A DNA stretch of 64,000 nucleotides from Branchipolynoe longqiensis (Eukaryota > Annelida > Polychaeta > Phyllodocida > Polynoidae). A program made the translations under genes and the position numbers. The stretch spans positions 52,976,749-53,040,748 of the forward strand of contig CM059193.1 of assembly GCA_030323885.1 (NCBI GenBank), read 5' to 3'. This document shows positions 32,821 to 43,607 of the stretch, piece by piece. The notes beneath the pieces are model-generated. The model did no database searches and was not told the DNA's origin. It worked only from the letters and a program-made list of their open reading frames with translations. Positions within the stretch are counted from its first letter, which is position 1. The number at the start of each line of letters is the position of its first letter.

Positions 32821-32824
32821 AGTA

Positions 32825-33180
32825 GCATGTGGTGAATAAGGGGTCAAATTTCCCTGGATCATTAGCCCATGCCTTTTCTAATCTGTTTTTGAATGAATTT
32901 ATTGACTCAGCATCAATAACATTTTGTGGGAGACTGTTCCATATATTTATGATCCTGTTTGAGAAACTGTGTTGCCGTAACTTTGAAATGGCTCTGGATT
33001 TTACTAGTTTGAGAGTATGGCCCCGACTGCCTTCTCTTTCATTCAATGTGAAACATTGGTTCATATCTATTTCATCAAAACCTTTCATAATTTTAAATAC
33101 TTCAATTATGTCACTTCTTTTCCTTCTGTAGGAAAGGGTAGGAAGTTTCAATTCCGCCAAAACACTAGTTCGATCCATTG
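32825..33180 (-). pseudogene. Non-LTR retrotransposon (LINE) ORF2 3' end
   Basis: The minus strand reads LKLPTLSYRRKRSDIIEVFK, IMKGFDEIDMNQCF and, near the end, RQHSFSNRIINIWNSLPQNV, IDAESINSFKNRLEKAW. This YRRxRGD/S-I-x-V-F/Y-K and FSNRxxxxWNSLPxxVxxAxSxxxFKxxL signature is the classic C-terminal tail after the reverse transcriptase domain in CR1/Jockey-type LINE proteins. Only this tail is present, as expected for a 5'-truncated insertion. Confidence 0.85.
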
Positions 33181-33290
33181 TGATTGTGATAATGCACATG
33201 CACGGTGAATCAATATAGCACTCAGTCATGTTATCCTCATACTGAGCAAGCCATTCCTTGCCACATCCTATTAATCATTTAATGCTAAGC

Positions 33291-33400
33291 AACTGGCTAG
33301 GTAGCGACAGATGTCACTCAGTTCGGGTTCGAACCCATGACCTGCCACACGGGAAGCCAGCAAGCACTCCTATCGTTTCAGCTACCCCACCTAGTGAACT
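33291..33400 (-). mobile_element. SINE family 1 fragment (tRNA-like head)
   Basis: Reverse orientation shows the B box (gttcgggttcgaacccatgac) and an A-box side ending gctgaaacgatag. Body fragments ctggctaggtagcgacag precede it. Partial. Confidence 0.65.
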
Positions 33401-33582
33401 CATATGGTGTATATATAGTACAGGGATGAAAGTGGAAATCTATGGCGAATAAATAATAGACAACACTGAAAACCGAATACTGTTTCGATAATAGGATCCT
33501 TATCCGAGGTAATTATCACCCCAAATTATTACCATCATATTTTCGCGAGAATGTGTGTGACTCTCATAGGATTGGCCCATAA

Positions 33583-33700
33583 TTTAGAGTTGTGGTTGAT
33601 CCGGCGGAGGAGGCCCGAGACGCTCACATCACCAAGCAGCGCATGCGCTTCCCCACCCCTTCCTCCGCATACCCCCGCCTGACACGCATTCGGGCTCCAG
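33583..33700 (+). CDS. Candidate exon, plus strand, unidentified
   Basis: After an AG (aatttAG) the frame reads VVVDPAEEARDAHITKQRMR, FPTPSSAYPRLTRIRAPG, GC-rich and protein-like, followed by a weak GTTCAA donor. An AATAAA lies downstream at 33901-33906, so this could be the last part of a gene with the frame continuing to 33891. No known family was identified. It could equally be a transposon relic. Confidence 0.35.
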
Positions 33701-34628
33701 GTTCAAACGTATATTGTTTTTACCACACCCACTCACCCTCTATTTTACTGCCACTGCGTGGGGTCGGCTCCCGGGCCTACCTCCTCAGGCTCCCAGGTCC
33801 TCCCTTTACCATCGGCCGACATAGACCAAGTGGACTGAACTCAAATGTGACATTGATTAACCCTCACGATTTAACCCTCTGTACACCATAATAATGATTC
33901 AATAAACCCTCCTTCTCCCACTCCAGTCTCGAGCTTCCTCTGTCCGAATCAGCACTGTCAGCATACTTTACGCAATTTAAGAATTATAAAATTATAGAAT
34001 TTCACTCCTTTTTTGTTGTTTGGGTATTATGGCTTAGCATCATCTAAGGTCATATTTGAATGAGATTCTGACTGACCAATTGCTGTCATATATCCTTGCC
34101 ATTTTCTGATAGTTAATCGGCGATTATGAAAAATTGCATAAATCCGAGAAATCTGAGATATCTTTCCTCCTATATATTAGTGTATATTAAAGAACCATTA
34201 TGGTAACAGGTAGAGAAAACCCGTTTCTAAATGTATTTATGGGAAGGTGGTGTGAATAGTTTTGTCTCCTACTGCCAGGGATGAAAGTGGTCTCTGACAA
34301 AAAATGTGGATATCAGGCCGAGACCTTGGCGCCAACAGCGAGTTTCTGTGAAAACGCGGATTTCTCCTCCTAGGATTAGCAATCAGGGAATCGCGTAAAA
34401 ATGCTGGGAGTCAGGTTTCAACTGTCCCTGTCACTATTATTGCTTATAATAAGCCATTCTTATTTGGGTTTTATGTTCCAGCAACGTCTGACATATAAAA
34501 ACGGGATTCAGACTAATCAATTGCTGCCATATTAGTTATTAAGACACAAGAAACAGTAGTTGGATTGAGTAGCACTCTGGCTGGCCCCTAATAGACCTAC
34601 CCCTTTATTCACTTAAAATTTTTAATTA
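33701..34628. other. Non-coding spacer
   Basis: Contains AATAAA at 33901. Positions 34540-34597 (gacacaagaaacagtagttgg, gagtagcactctggctggcccctaat) recur at 41200-41254. No gene was recognised. Confidence 0.5.
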
Positions 34629-34806
34629 AAGCTAGAGTTACTAGGCAAATGTCTGATATACACATACAACCGTTGCGGGTGGGGGGGGGGGGGTATGTGA
34701 CTCCCACCCTGCCCCCTAGGAGCCAATCAGTAGCCGATCCGTCAGTCACTGCCTGCGAGCACCGCCCAGCGCGCAGGCTTGGGGGTTGTGGGTTGAAATC
34801 CATCAC
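34629..34806 (+). repeat. Dispersed repeat, family 4 (tRNA-like B box at end)
   Basis: It matches 45358-45537: agagttactaggcaaatg, gatatacac, cagatccgtcagtcactgcctgc, gggggttgtggattcgaatccat. The gattcgaatcc word resembles a B box. A 16-base G run lies at 34680. Two copies only, so the element class is unclear. Confidence 0.65.
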
Positions 34807-34811
34807 ATGGA

Positions 34812-35180
34812 ATATATATAGTATAGTTATACGAATCTTACCTGGGTACAGATGATGGATAACTGTTGTTTTCCCGAGGTACAAGCCTTGGATAGTCGTG
34901 GGCTAGGGAGAAGGAAGCACATCCGGGTCCAGCAATCTTTGCATATTTATTTTGGATAAAAAATGATCTCAAATTCAATGGATACTATTATGTTTTCGTT
35001 TCGGCACAAGCGAACGTTATAGTCGTGGCAGGGTTGGGTGGGGCGGCCCTAGCCCACGACTATCCGAGTCTTGTACCTCGGGAAAACAACAGTTATCCAT
35101 CATCTGTACCCAGGTAAGATTTGCATAACTATACTATTTTACCTCGGTACTAAGCCTCTGGCTACTCGTAGCCCAGGGAG
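34812..35180. repeat. Palindromic tail and right ITR of DIRS copy C
   Basis: Left arm gtatagttatacgaatctta through gtgggctaggg (34819-34908). Right arm is its inverse (35042-35137, tagcccacgactatccgag ... ttgcataactatac). The ITR attttacctcggtactaag follows to 35180. Sequence after the left arm (agaaggaagcacatccggg, tccagcaat) equals the sequence next to the left ITR at 41096. Confidence 0.9.
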
Positions 35181-35287
35181 ACTTTTACGTAATCTCATTT
35201 TTTATCCTTTACTATTTTTTAACAACAATGTCTTAATAGCAAAATAACATTTTTGCATTTCTCACCCGTCTTTTCAGTTGGTGAGTG

Positions 35288-36378
35288 ATGGTGCAGTCAC
35301 ACTACGTGTTTTCCGGCGTGCTGCCAACGCGCAAAATATTTGCTGGCACGTGAGACACGTCCAACTTTTCGGTGTTTGACGGGCCGCAGCGTGTTAGTGG
35401 CGGGTTGGTGGCGCGCTATGGGCGCATTTTTGGCACGTTATTGGTGCGTTGGTAGCGTGCCAATGGCGTGTTGGTGGCGCGCCGGTGGCGCGCCGGTGGC
35501 GTGCAGGCAGCGCGCTGGTATCGTGTTAGTACCATGTCAACACGTAGACACCCGCCATCAACACATCAAGACGCGCCGGGAACACGTCCAGACCCGCCAC
35601 CAGCACGTCCAGACGCGCCGGCAACACATCCAATGCGTCGAGAAACGCTGGAGCAACGCCAATGGCGCACCCACTACCCGTCGATGGGACGTTGCCGACG
35701 CGCCGACGGAACGGTCGCATTTTGGTGAAAAAAAGGCCGACGTTAACCGACGTTGATCAGCGTTCTGCCAGCGTTCCGCCGGCGCGCCGGCAACGCGTAT
35801 CGACGTGCTGGTAACGCGTCTGTAACGCGCCCTCCAACCCGTCAGAGCGCGTCGAAAGTTTTGTGCAAGCACAAAATGATCGGGACCAGACGGGATGGCC
35901 GAATGAGTCCGTCTCCCATGCTGGTAGATCGTGGGTTCGAGTCCCAGTCGAGTCAAACCAATGACTTTAAAATTGATACTTGTTGCTTCCTAGCCAGGCG
36001 CTCGGCATTATTAGGATAGGGCAAGGACTGGTGTGCTCAGTGTCAGGATAATGTGACAGTGGGATACCAGGTCATGGTGCTGGCGGCCTGGTTTCCCAGT
36101 GGGACAGCACTATAAAGTCGCCATGAGTGCACACTGTACCTGTCCTGATATGACCTTAGATGTTGCTAGGACGTAAAACAACAACAAACAAACAAAACAA
36201 AACGATCGGCGCCACCCGGCATGCGCCAAGGTGTCCATTCACACATTGCTATCACTCAACGTGTACCGACGCGCCGTCAACGCGTCGGTAACGCGTCCCG
36301 ACATTTCACCCAAAAACCCAACACGTTGGCACGCGTTGTCCAACGTTGGTGAAACACGTCGTAGTGTGACTGCGCCAT
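35288..36378. mobile_element. GC-rich inverted-repeat element inserted in DIRS copy C
   Basis: Ends atggtgcagtcacactacg and the inverse cgtagtgtgactgcgccat are terminal inverted repeats. The interior is built from variants of cgcgccggtggcgcg and cacgtccagacgcgcc, with the two halves roughly inverted. Removing it rejoins the DIRS 3' region as in copy B (ctcacc...ttgacttttctag). A family 1 SINE is nested inside. Open frames here are artefacts. No transposase is present. Confidence 0.85.
35884..36196 (+). mobile_element. tRNA-derived SINE, family 1, nested in the GC-rich element
   Basis: Head gatggccgaatgagtccg (A box) and gtgggttcgagtcccag (B box). Body and tail are collinear with the 10.9-kb copy, ending ttgctaggacgtaaaacaa. 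Target duplication is acaaaatgatcgg / acaaaacgatcgg (35871-35883, 36197-36209; one mismatch). Confidence 0.92.
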
Positions 36379-37462
36379 AAGCGAGTCGCCAGGCCGCTTG
36401 ACTTTTCTAGTCATTTGTTGTAATGTTTTGCAAACGATCTAGCTGTCTTCCAGCCAGCATGTGCCAGGATCCTCTTCACTGAGATTCCTAAGTGTCTTGC
36501 TTTAGAGACCATGGCCCCCCCTCGTTTAGTGGGCTGCATAGTGTGCAGTGTTAACACCCGCCTCCTTAAGCACCTTAATGGTCCATTTTGCGAGTGTGTC
36601 TCTCGAGATAGCCTTAGGAGGCCTAATGAAGCTTATCAAAAGCTGTCTGGAATTCCGTATTCCCTGTGTCTTGGATATATACGCTCTAATGCCTGACACT
36701 ACTCAAATATTCTTATCCTTAGGAAAACTATTAACATGTACCGTGAACACTTAGTCCCCTGTACGATTCGACTTTAGCAATTGGTCCAAGTCAAACGTTA
36801 CCTCCTTGGCATCTATCTCTAGTCCATTTAGAGACAAAGCCACAATTGTTTGACCTCTGTGGCCCGTAACTAGCAGTAATAGAGCTAACTTAAGTCCTAG
36901 TTCTTTGATAGATAAATGCTTATTACTAGGCCATGACTTGAAAAGCTTAAAGAGTACAGAGACATCCCAAAACCTATTATATTTTGGTTTTGGTGGATTT
37001 CTCTCATAAACTGATCTAAGAAACCAATGCACTATTTGATGCTTTCCAACTGTTTGTCCATCTATCCTCAGTAGAATGATTGAAAGTGCACATCTTGCTG
37101 CATTAATTGCTCCAAATCCTAATCCTTCGTCTTCTAGCATTCTTAGAAAACGCACAATCTGAGATATTGTAGGCTTCAATGGCTTAACCCCCTTATTTAA
37201 ACAATGAAGTCCACATTTCTTTAAATAACTTGTATATAATTTAACAATGCCTTTCCTCCAGGCTTAAGAAATGAGCCTTTCCTGTGTAATTTTGTCGAGG
37301 CCAAATTGTTCCAAATGTTTGTTTAGAAAAGGAATGCCAAAAGGGGTGTCGTTGACATGTCTCCATGGCCCTTGATGTTGCAGATTTCTCTTGGCCCGTG
37401 GAAACCTGAGTGTGTCTTTCGCTCCCAATGCCACTGCCGCTAGCTAAGGTTGTGTGTCCCAC
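36379..37462 (-). pseudogene. DIRS copy C ORF3 (tyrosine recombinase), decayed C-terminus
   Basis: The upstream part is in the frame at 37462-37241 (PFWHSFSKQTFGTIWPRQNY region). A well-kept stretch follows at 37179-36751: KPTISQIVRFLRMLEDEGLG, FGAINAARCALSIILLRIDGQT, NPPKPKYNRFWDVS, and TGHRGQTIVALSLNGLEID with the Arg I motif. After 36751 frames break up. The His-x-x-Arg and tyrosine regions are only traceable at DNA level (36400-36520, similar to 29220-29345 inverted). It is non-functional. Confidence 0.85.
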
Positions 37463-39104
37463 TCTGGTACTATTAGTACTGCATGCGAATGATCCATCTT
37501 GATCTTGATGGCCACTCTGGTGATGATGCTGAATGGTCGGAATATGTAATCAAATTTGTTATTCCAAATAAGAGAAAACGCATCCACTCGCCAGGCCTCT
37601 GGCTCTGAATGCCAAGATACGTATTTTTGTAACTTTTTGTTGTTTTGTGATGCGAACAAGTCAATTTCTGGCTTGCCCCATTTCTGACAAATATAATTGA
37701 AAATATTGGGATTCAATGACCATTCCAAATGATCATGGAAATGTCGACTTTTCGACTTGTTGAGCATTCTGAGTGACTCGGATATGTGCTACTGTTAGCC
37801 ATATTTCATGTGCTTGTGCACAGTCCCAAATTAGTTTGGCTAATTGCTTACATGGCTTGGACTCCGTCCCTCCCATATTCCGAATGTAAGCCATGGCCGT
37901 TGTATTATCTGTTAATACACATACATGACTTTTCGGGGTGCAAACTAGGCTCCGTAATCCTAAATAAATCGCTCTGAGTTCTAGTACATTAATTTTCATC
38001 CTCCAACCACCATCCACCTGTTGCCTGTTGGTCCCTATGAGCCCCCCATCCTTCTAATGACGCATCAGTCGTCACTCCAGTATTGGGTTCGCCCATTCTA
38101 ATAGGATAAGGTGAATTATCAATGTGTGATAACCACCACAAAATGTCTTGTAAGCCTTCTGGCGAAATTGTCATAGGGCATTCAAAATTTCCTTTAGTAC
38201 GAGCCAACGCTAAGTTCTAATCTATTTCTAATGACTTGATATGGGCTTTACCATATAGAATAGCTGGGGCATAAGCTATCATAATTCCTATCAGTACTGT
38301 AACCTGTCTTATCTTTGGCCTACTTAACTGTAATAACTGGTTAGCTGTTGTGAACTTATCCAGTTTTTGATGTGTTAACGAAATTGTCATGTCTGTGGTG
38401 TTAATTAAAAAACCCAAGCACTTTAATTCCTTTGTAGGTGTAAATACTGATTTAGTTTGATGTATGTAGAAACCTAAACTTGTAAATGTATCACAAAGTT
38501 GGTCTTCTGCGGTCTGACATTCACGTTGTGTTTGTGCAACAATGAAAGAATCATCAATATAAGGAAACATAATATGTCCTTTCCTAGCCATATGGGAGAA
38601 AATGGGCTCGGTCAACTTTCTGAACAAACGCGGGGCACACGCTAAGCCATTCGGCATACAAGTAAACTCATAAAGTTCTTCATTCCAGCAAAACCTGAGA
38701 AATTTTCTATCAGGTTTATAAATCGGCACTGAATAGTATGCATCCCTGAGATCCACACTAGCCAGCCAGGAGTCTTGCATTACCAAGTCTCTCGCTGTTT
38801 ATAGTGAAAACATTTTGAAATGTTGATACTCTACTAATTTGTCTAACTTTGTTAAGTTCAAAATGAGTCTAATCTCACCATTTGGTTTGGGTCTGGAAAA
38901 AATATTCGAAATAAATTCCCCAGCCACTTGAAGCACTGGCTCAATAATGGCTTTTTCACAAAATTTAAGGACTTTTTCATTCAAAGCCTCGCTTTCAGCC
39001 AAATCAAAACGGTAGGGAAAAGGTATACCATGTTGTATCGGCTGTTCCATTAATGGGATTCTAACCCCTTCAGCTATGCTAAGAATAGTCTGTGCCGAGA
39101 CCTC
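37444..39104 (-). pseudogene. DIRS copy C ORF2 (RT-RNase H), two nonsense codons and two frameshifts
   Basis: RT: IPFPYRFDLAESEAL, GEFISNIFSRPKPNG, then a TAA at 38799-38801 within the same frame, then SVDLRDAYYSVPIY, MPNGLACAPRLFRKL, FPYIDDSFIVAQ (catalytic YIDD). A TAG lies at 38217-38219 after SLEID. RNase H: TDASLEGWGAHRDQQ, a frameshift near 38000, VLELRAIYLGLRSL, LTDNTTAMAYIRNMGGTE, WLTVAHI, a second shift near 37750, then the linker WGKPEIDLFASQNNKKL, VDAFSLIWNNK. The stops are point changes, so the copy is relatively young. Confidence 0.9.
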
Positions 39105-40443
39105 TACTTGTTACCTGGGCGGGGAAATGGCTTCTGCGGGGTGAACTCCCTCTTGAAGGGTCTGTTCCCCTCGTTCCACCCGAATGACTGCCTCTGACCC
39201 CTTCCCCTGGCCTGGTAGCCATAGTTGGTCCAAAACCCACCTCCTCGCTGTCCGGTGTGACAATTTAGAAAATCCTGGCGGATCTTCTTGAAGCGTGTGG
39301 CATTGCCGTCAGTACCCTTCTTTTTGTCTGCCTCCATGTGTTTCCCACATTTCGACCCCGTCTTCACTTGCTTGAACAAGTATTGCAGCTGGCCCACGAA
39401 CATCTTGGTTTTATCCAAGGGCTTGCCTTTAACAGGCTTGGGGGCAAGGAAAAGGGTATTTTCCTTCTTGTCATTGTCCATGACCTTCTTCGAATGCGCT
39501 ATCTCCTTGCCGGCGTCGGTACACACAGCCTTAAAGACATTCTCAAAATGTCGATAAGACAGGATATTACTAGTGGCAGTCAGCAGCGCAATTCCAGCAT
39601 CCATCTCTCCGCACAGAGAGGAGAACTTGTTCTCGGACATCATGTGATTTGCTATCGGAGTCACTGCCGACAATGCTGCGAGGACACCTTTGTGCACTGT
39701 GTGCAAGCACGCCTCAAACTTTTTACGGTCCTCATTTAGTTTGATGTCCGAATCCATCTCTTTGATGGCTGACTCGGGGATGCCTTTAATCCCCGTGAAC
39801 CACTCCGCCAGCTTAGTAATCACCTCAGCTGGATTAAAGGTGTGGAAGTGACCCTGAATGGTCTTCCTCATCATAGTGGTGGTGTTGATCTTCTTTCTCT
39901 TTTCGACTTTGATCTTCTTGACCACCTTCCCACTAATCTTGGCATACTTGCCAGGCCGTTCTGTGTCCGATTCCGAATCGGTGGTGGTCGAGTCAGACGA
40001 GGAGTCTGAGGAAGAAGACTTACTCTTCTTCTTCTTCTTGGACTTACTCTTCTTCTTGCTCTTCTTCACCAAAGGCTTCTTACGGGCCCTGGTGAAGTCA
40101 TCTCCCTCCGATGAGTCTGCCCTCTTCTTGTGCTTGTGCTTGCGCTTGCGCTTGTGCGCTGGCAGCATCACCTCATCATTGGATTCCTCTCCCGACGAAT
40201 CCCTCCGGTCGAGAAATCCTCCCAGTCCGAATCATCCGAATAAACCGGATGTTTCGGCCTACCTTGCCGCGGCTTCTCAGGGAGCAATTCCTCCAGTTTC
40301 AATTGAACCAGCCGCACAACCCTTTCATCTAGGTCAGCCGGGCCCGGCTCGGGAGATTGTTGCGGTGACCTTTGGCCCGTTATCGGTACGCCGTCATCTT
40401 CACTATCGATAGGTGCCTCCACCTTACTGCGCTTCGTAGCCAT
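39104..40443 (-). pseudogene. DIRS copy C ORF1 (Gag-like), single frameshift
   Basis: It starts MATKRSKVEAPIDSEDDG at 40443. A single frameshift around 40205-40225, in the GACTGGGAGGATTTC region, moves the reading to the long frame with KRKRKHKHKKRADSSEGDDF, TRARKKPLVKKSKKKSKSKK, a Ser/Asp tract, the conserved core (GHFHTFNPAEVITKL, HFENVFKAVCTDAGKEI, NTLFLAPKPVKGKPLDKT) and an RG-rich end closing PRPGNK at 39104. It is otherwise full length, about 445 codons. Confidence 0.9.
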
Positions 40444-41095
40444 TGCACGTCTGTAAAAAATAAAAAATCACAATTAGGATCTTCGACAGCGGAGGTGAGA
40501 CTAGCAGCAATCAGTAATTAGGCAGACCACATAATGGTATTAAATCTGTATTTAAACCAGCTTTAACACAGGTGTAAGTTAAATTATTGTCAGTCGTAGG
40601 TAAACGGCATGGCGAACCAAACGTAACCAAACGCGGGGTAGGGACCCTCCCACACTCTCTGTCCAATAAACTTCTCCCACCCGTGGCTTTAATGGCCAAC
40701 AAGTTAGAGAAAATACTACGGGACTGGAAGGTATGCCTCAAAAAAGTTGGGGAATCTTACGAAACCCAGGAATAAATCCTAACAATGCTAGTGGCCCCAA
40801 CCAAACATCTCTCCGTTTGGCAACTGGCGGCAAAAAACAAAAGAACAATGGCAGCATTGTTCTAACTATGTTACAAACACAGGTAATTACCTGTAATCAA
40901 GTTAAAAATCACATTCAAGTTCTCAAACTTGAAATAAATGACTGCGAACATAAAACAAACCAAGTATGCCGTCAACAAACTAAACTAACCTGGTTTATTC
41001 AGTCGTAATGTAGAAAAATGCAGCAGCTACTCCACAAACGTCCTCCCGTTGTGAGTAGATTATGCTAATTGCTGGACCCAGATGTGCTTCCTTCT
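40444..41095 (-). other. 5' leader of DIRS copy C
   Basis: A 650-bp untranslated leader. It shares ggttcgccatgc- and tggtccctaccc-like phrases and cctgggtttcg with the leaders of A and B. Nothing regulatory could be pinned down. Confidence 0.6.
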
Positions 41096-41138
41096 CCCTG
41101 GGCTATGAGTAACCAGAGGCTTAGTACCGAGGTAAAAT

Positions 41139-41309
41139 ATAATATAATAATGAATAATATTTGTATAAATGCTTTATACTCCACATTGTTACTCATTAAG
41201 ACACAAGCCACAGTAGTTGAATTGAGTAGCACTCTGGTTGGCCCCTAATAGACTCCCCAAATCACCCCCAACCAGAACACGGAAGACAACACAGCCTTTT
41301 GAGGTTGGC
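41139..41309. other. Spacer with dispersed repeat
   Basis: Contains the repeat shared with 34540-34597 (agtagttgaattgagtagcac) and the phrase gtataaatgctttatactccac shared with 45560-45585. Confidence 0.5.
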
Positions 41310-41525
41310 TCAAAAGGTATCAAGGAGCACAGTAACACGCATATCGAGAGTTAGCCTCTCCAACACCGATGCCTTCAGATATTGGCGTACACAATCAGAT
41401 TTCCAATCACCTCTTTCCTTTATGGCCTCCAACAGCGCCCAACACAGATATAGGCGCGGAGCCCCCCCCCCTCCTCTCAGGCTATGTGTAGGCAGTCCCG
41501 CTGCTCTGCACGAGGCTTTCAACAC
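41310..41525 (-). pseudogene. Tyrosine recombinase C-terminal fragment of a second YR-retroelement lineage
   Basis: The minus strand reads LKASCRAAGLPTHSLRGGGG, then after a frame gap AIKERGDWKSDCVRQYLKAS and VLERLT. HSLRxGG is the His-x-x-Arg box, and GDWKSDCVRQYL carries the Trp and catalytic Tyr context of DIRS/Ngaro-type recombinases. This lineage differs clearly from copies A-D (HSTRG/HAGW/HYN). It lies 3' of the RT fragment at 42.1-43.0 kb on the same strand, as expected for one element. Confidence 0.75.
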
Positions 41526-42072
41526 ATCAGTATACTACCCATACTGGAGGGGGACCGAATGGCCCACCCTGGGCACCCTGAACGCCTGAGCATCCTGGAC
41601 TGATTCCTCTTTGACATTCTCACCCAAACCATCACCACCCACCGAAACCAAACATTGATGCATCATTATAAACCGATATAACTGGTTCCATTCCTTCTTA
41701 GCCTTACCATTAAATTTCTAGGCAAATTCCAACCACCATTGCAAATCAAGCTTGAAGTCCTCATTCAAAAGTACCTACTAAATGTGTCGCCTTTGTAGCC
41801 AAAGATATCAGGTCGTAGACTCTCCTGGAGAAAGTCCTGCCTCTGTGTACCACCTTGCAGCAGTGAGCTAGGATCCGCCCCCCCCCCCCCTCCCCCCAGC
41901 TCAAGTCTAGTGGCCTTCCGTCTCGGGGTGTACAATTTAAACTGTACCAACAATTTTTGTCAGCTTATCAACCAGCAGCATAACCTCCATATCTATGGAA
42001 TCAATATCAATCGACAAACCTTGTAATCCTCGCAGGTATGGTTAGCTTCTTGAAACTAATATAGAACTCCAT
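41526..42072 (-). pseudogene. RT-to-recombinase middle region, decayed
   Basis: A short readable piece at 41765-41953 (minus) has FKLYTPRRKATRLEL, resembling the post-RT connection (KxxTxREL) of YR retroelements. The rest is frame-broken, with a poly-C/G run at 41880. RNase H is not recognisable, so a deletion is likely. Confidence 0.5.
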
Positions 42073-43032
42073 TCACCTTAACATGGCAACCAATGCCATC
42101 TGGACGTCGGGACACCCCTCCACCATCCTGCTAATCACACAAAAATCATCCAGATAGTTAACACACTCCGAGAAACCTTCCCCAACCATGCAGCTCACGA
42201 CAAAATCACTTATCTTGGAGAACATAAATGGACTACTGCTGAGCTCCATACATAACCTATTGTCCCGCAGGAACACATCACCATCACCATCATCAAAGTC
42301 CCAGGTAAGGCCTTGCCTCTCCCAGGGGTTAATATTAACAGCCCTGTAGGCATTAGAAATGACAATCGTTGCCATGAAGTCTCCCTCCTGGAGCATGCAG
42401 GTCACTGTCTCTACTGAATTGTAACTGAAGTTCGTACAACATCCCGTGGTGTGGTCGTTAACACAAAACCCCGTTTGTGTGGAGCAGTCAACGATTGACC
42501 TGAAGTCACTGTGTCCCGTTGGGACTGCACCGAATGGATGTACACACAAACATTGGGCATCTCCAATAAGGACACCAGCATCAATTTCACCCTTGACCCT
42601 GACACTGACACTCATACATTCGCTCGTAACACCATTTGTTATTGATGAGTAGTTCCCGTGGAAGTAGTTACTCACACAATCTGGGTCAATCACCTGAAAA
42701 TAAAAAGAAGCTCCCCATAGGAGATATTCCCAGTCAGGATCGGTGTCATCTCGACACATCACCTCAGCGAATATTCTACATGGTCTCAGGTGTGCCACAC
42801 ATCCCTCAATATCAGATTCACACCTATACCCACCTTGCAAGCAAGTGTTGAAGATGTCGATCCACTTCTCACAGCTATCGCCGCCATTTTGGTCGATGAC
42901 CCCGAGTGAATACGAGAGATCGTCAACGAGTGGCCGAGTCGGGTCCAGGCCCACCACCCTGAGCCAATCAGCGTTGCCGTTGCTCAACTTAGGATGTGGG
43001 TCACCTGCCCGAAATGACACGGGAGCCACCTG
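42073..43032 (-). pseudogene. Reverse transcriptase fragment, second YR-retroelement lineage
   Basis: An open frame of about 320 residues: a pre-RT region (EYLLWGASFYFQVIDPDCVS, NYFHGNYSSITNG), then RT motifs HPFGAVPTGHSDFRSIVDCS, the NDHT / FSYNSVETVTCMLQEGDFMA region, IVISNAYRAVNINPWERQGL, MELSSSPFMFSKISDFVV, and the catalytic YLDDFCVIS. The first catalytic Asp (usually D-I-S-N-A-Y-R) is replaced by V-I-S-N-A-Y-R. The frame ends shortly after YLDD, so the protein is truncated. The true N-terminus was interrupted by the MITE at 43033-43348. Confidence 0.8.
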
Positions 43033-43348
43033 GGCCGCTTTCAGGGTCCGTCTCAGAGGTGCCTCGGAGTCGGGCATGACGTCACGCTAGTCTGAACGCA
43101 TTTAGCTGTCGGCCGCCTCGAAAATGGCGGCCTCCATAGTCGGTGGCCATTTGCAAGGGAAAAGCTGCACTGTGATTGGCTGAAACCACTGAATACTTCG
43201 GCCATTTTTGAGGTGCTTTTTGTCTCCTATCTGAAAAGGGAGGCGTCTCCGAGACGTCTCTGAGACGCACCCTGAACGCAAATAGGCCAAAAACCGTTGC
43301 GGAGACGTCTCCGCGGTGCCTCTGAGATGCACCCTGACCGCGGCCAGG
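43033..43348. mobile_element. MITE interrupting the RT fragment (family shared with 56.25 kb)
   Basis: Ends gggccgctttcagggtccg and the inverse caccctgaccgcggcc form terminal inverted repeats. The interior matches 56250-56552 closely (cacgctagtctgaacg, gtcggccgcctcgaaaatgg, ctgtgattggctgaaaccactg, ccgagacgtctctg). It supplies the first residues (MPDSEAPLRR) of the apparent 334-residue ORF, which therefore are not authentic. Confidence 0.85.
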
Positions 43349-43607
43349 CGCTGACACACACATGTCATCAACAAAACAATTTTCAATGTCCACATCAGGC
43401 GCAATTAGCATTAATGCATGCAATATCAATACCAGTAGACTGGCTCAGATCAGGCCCACCGTCCACACATACAACATCACTGCCAATTGAACTCGCACAC
43501 CCACTATCAACATAGTCCTTAATTAAATTCACACATATTGTCCCCAGATCAGGGCTGGCAGAGCTGGGTTTAACTGCTGAGTCACTCACCACCATGATGG
43601 CGGCCAT
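43349..43607 (-). pseudogene. Upstream coding remnant of the same YR retroelement
   Basis: The minus strand reads MAAIMVVSDSAVKPSSASPD, LGTICVNLIKDYVDSGCASS, IGSDVVCVDGGPDLSQSTGI. It has protein-like composition immediately upstream of the MITE and the RT frame, consistent with an N-terminal or ORF1 end. The next frame holds PDVDIENCFVDDMCVSA up to the insertion. No specific domain was recognised. Confidence 0.45.

Larger units (their letters stand above)
34812..41138 (-). mobile_element. DIRS-like retrotransposon copy C (mildly decayed, split by a MITE)
   Basis: In minus orientation the left ITR is at 41096-41138, followed by leader, ORF1, ORF2, ORF3, the right ITR (35134-35180) and the palindromic tail (34812-35137). 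A 1.1-kb inverted-repeat element (35288-36378) is inserted between the recombinase 3' end and the right ITR. Proteins are closest to copies A and B. Only a handful of stops and frameshifts are visible outside ORF3's C-terminus. Confidence 0.93.

Noticed and set aside
35340..35956. Arg/Ala/Thr-rich ORFs on both strands
   Set aside because: They arise from the cgcgcc repeats inside the inverted-repeat element. They are open on both strands and stop at the nested SINE.
42073..43077. A secreted Cys-rich protein gene
   Set aside because: The Cys-rich look is superficial. RT motifs (NAYRAVNI, YLDD) and a downstream recombinase fragment identify a retroelement.
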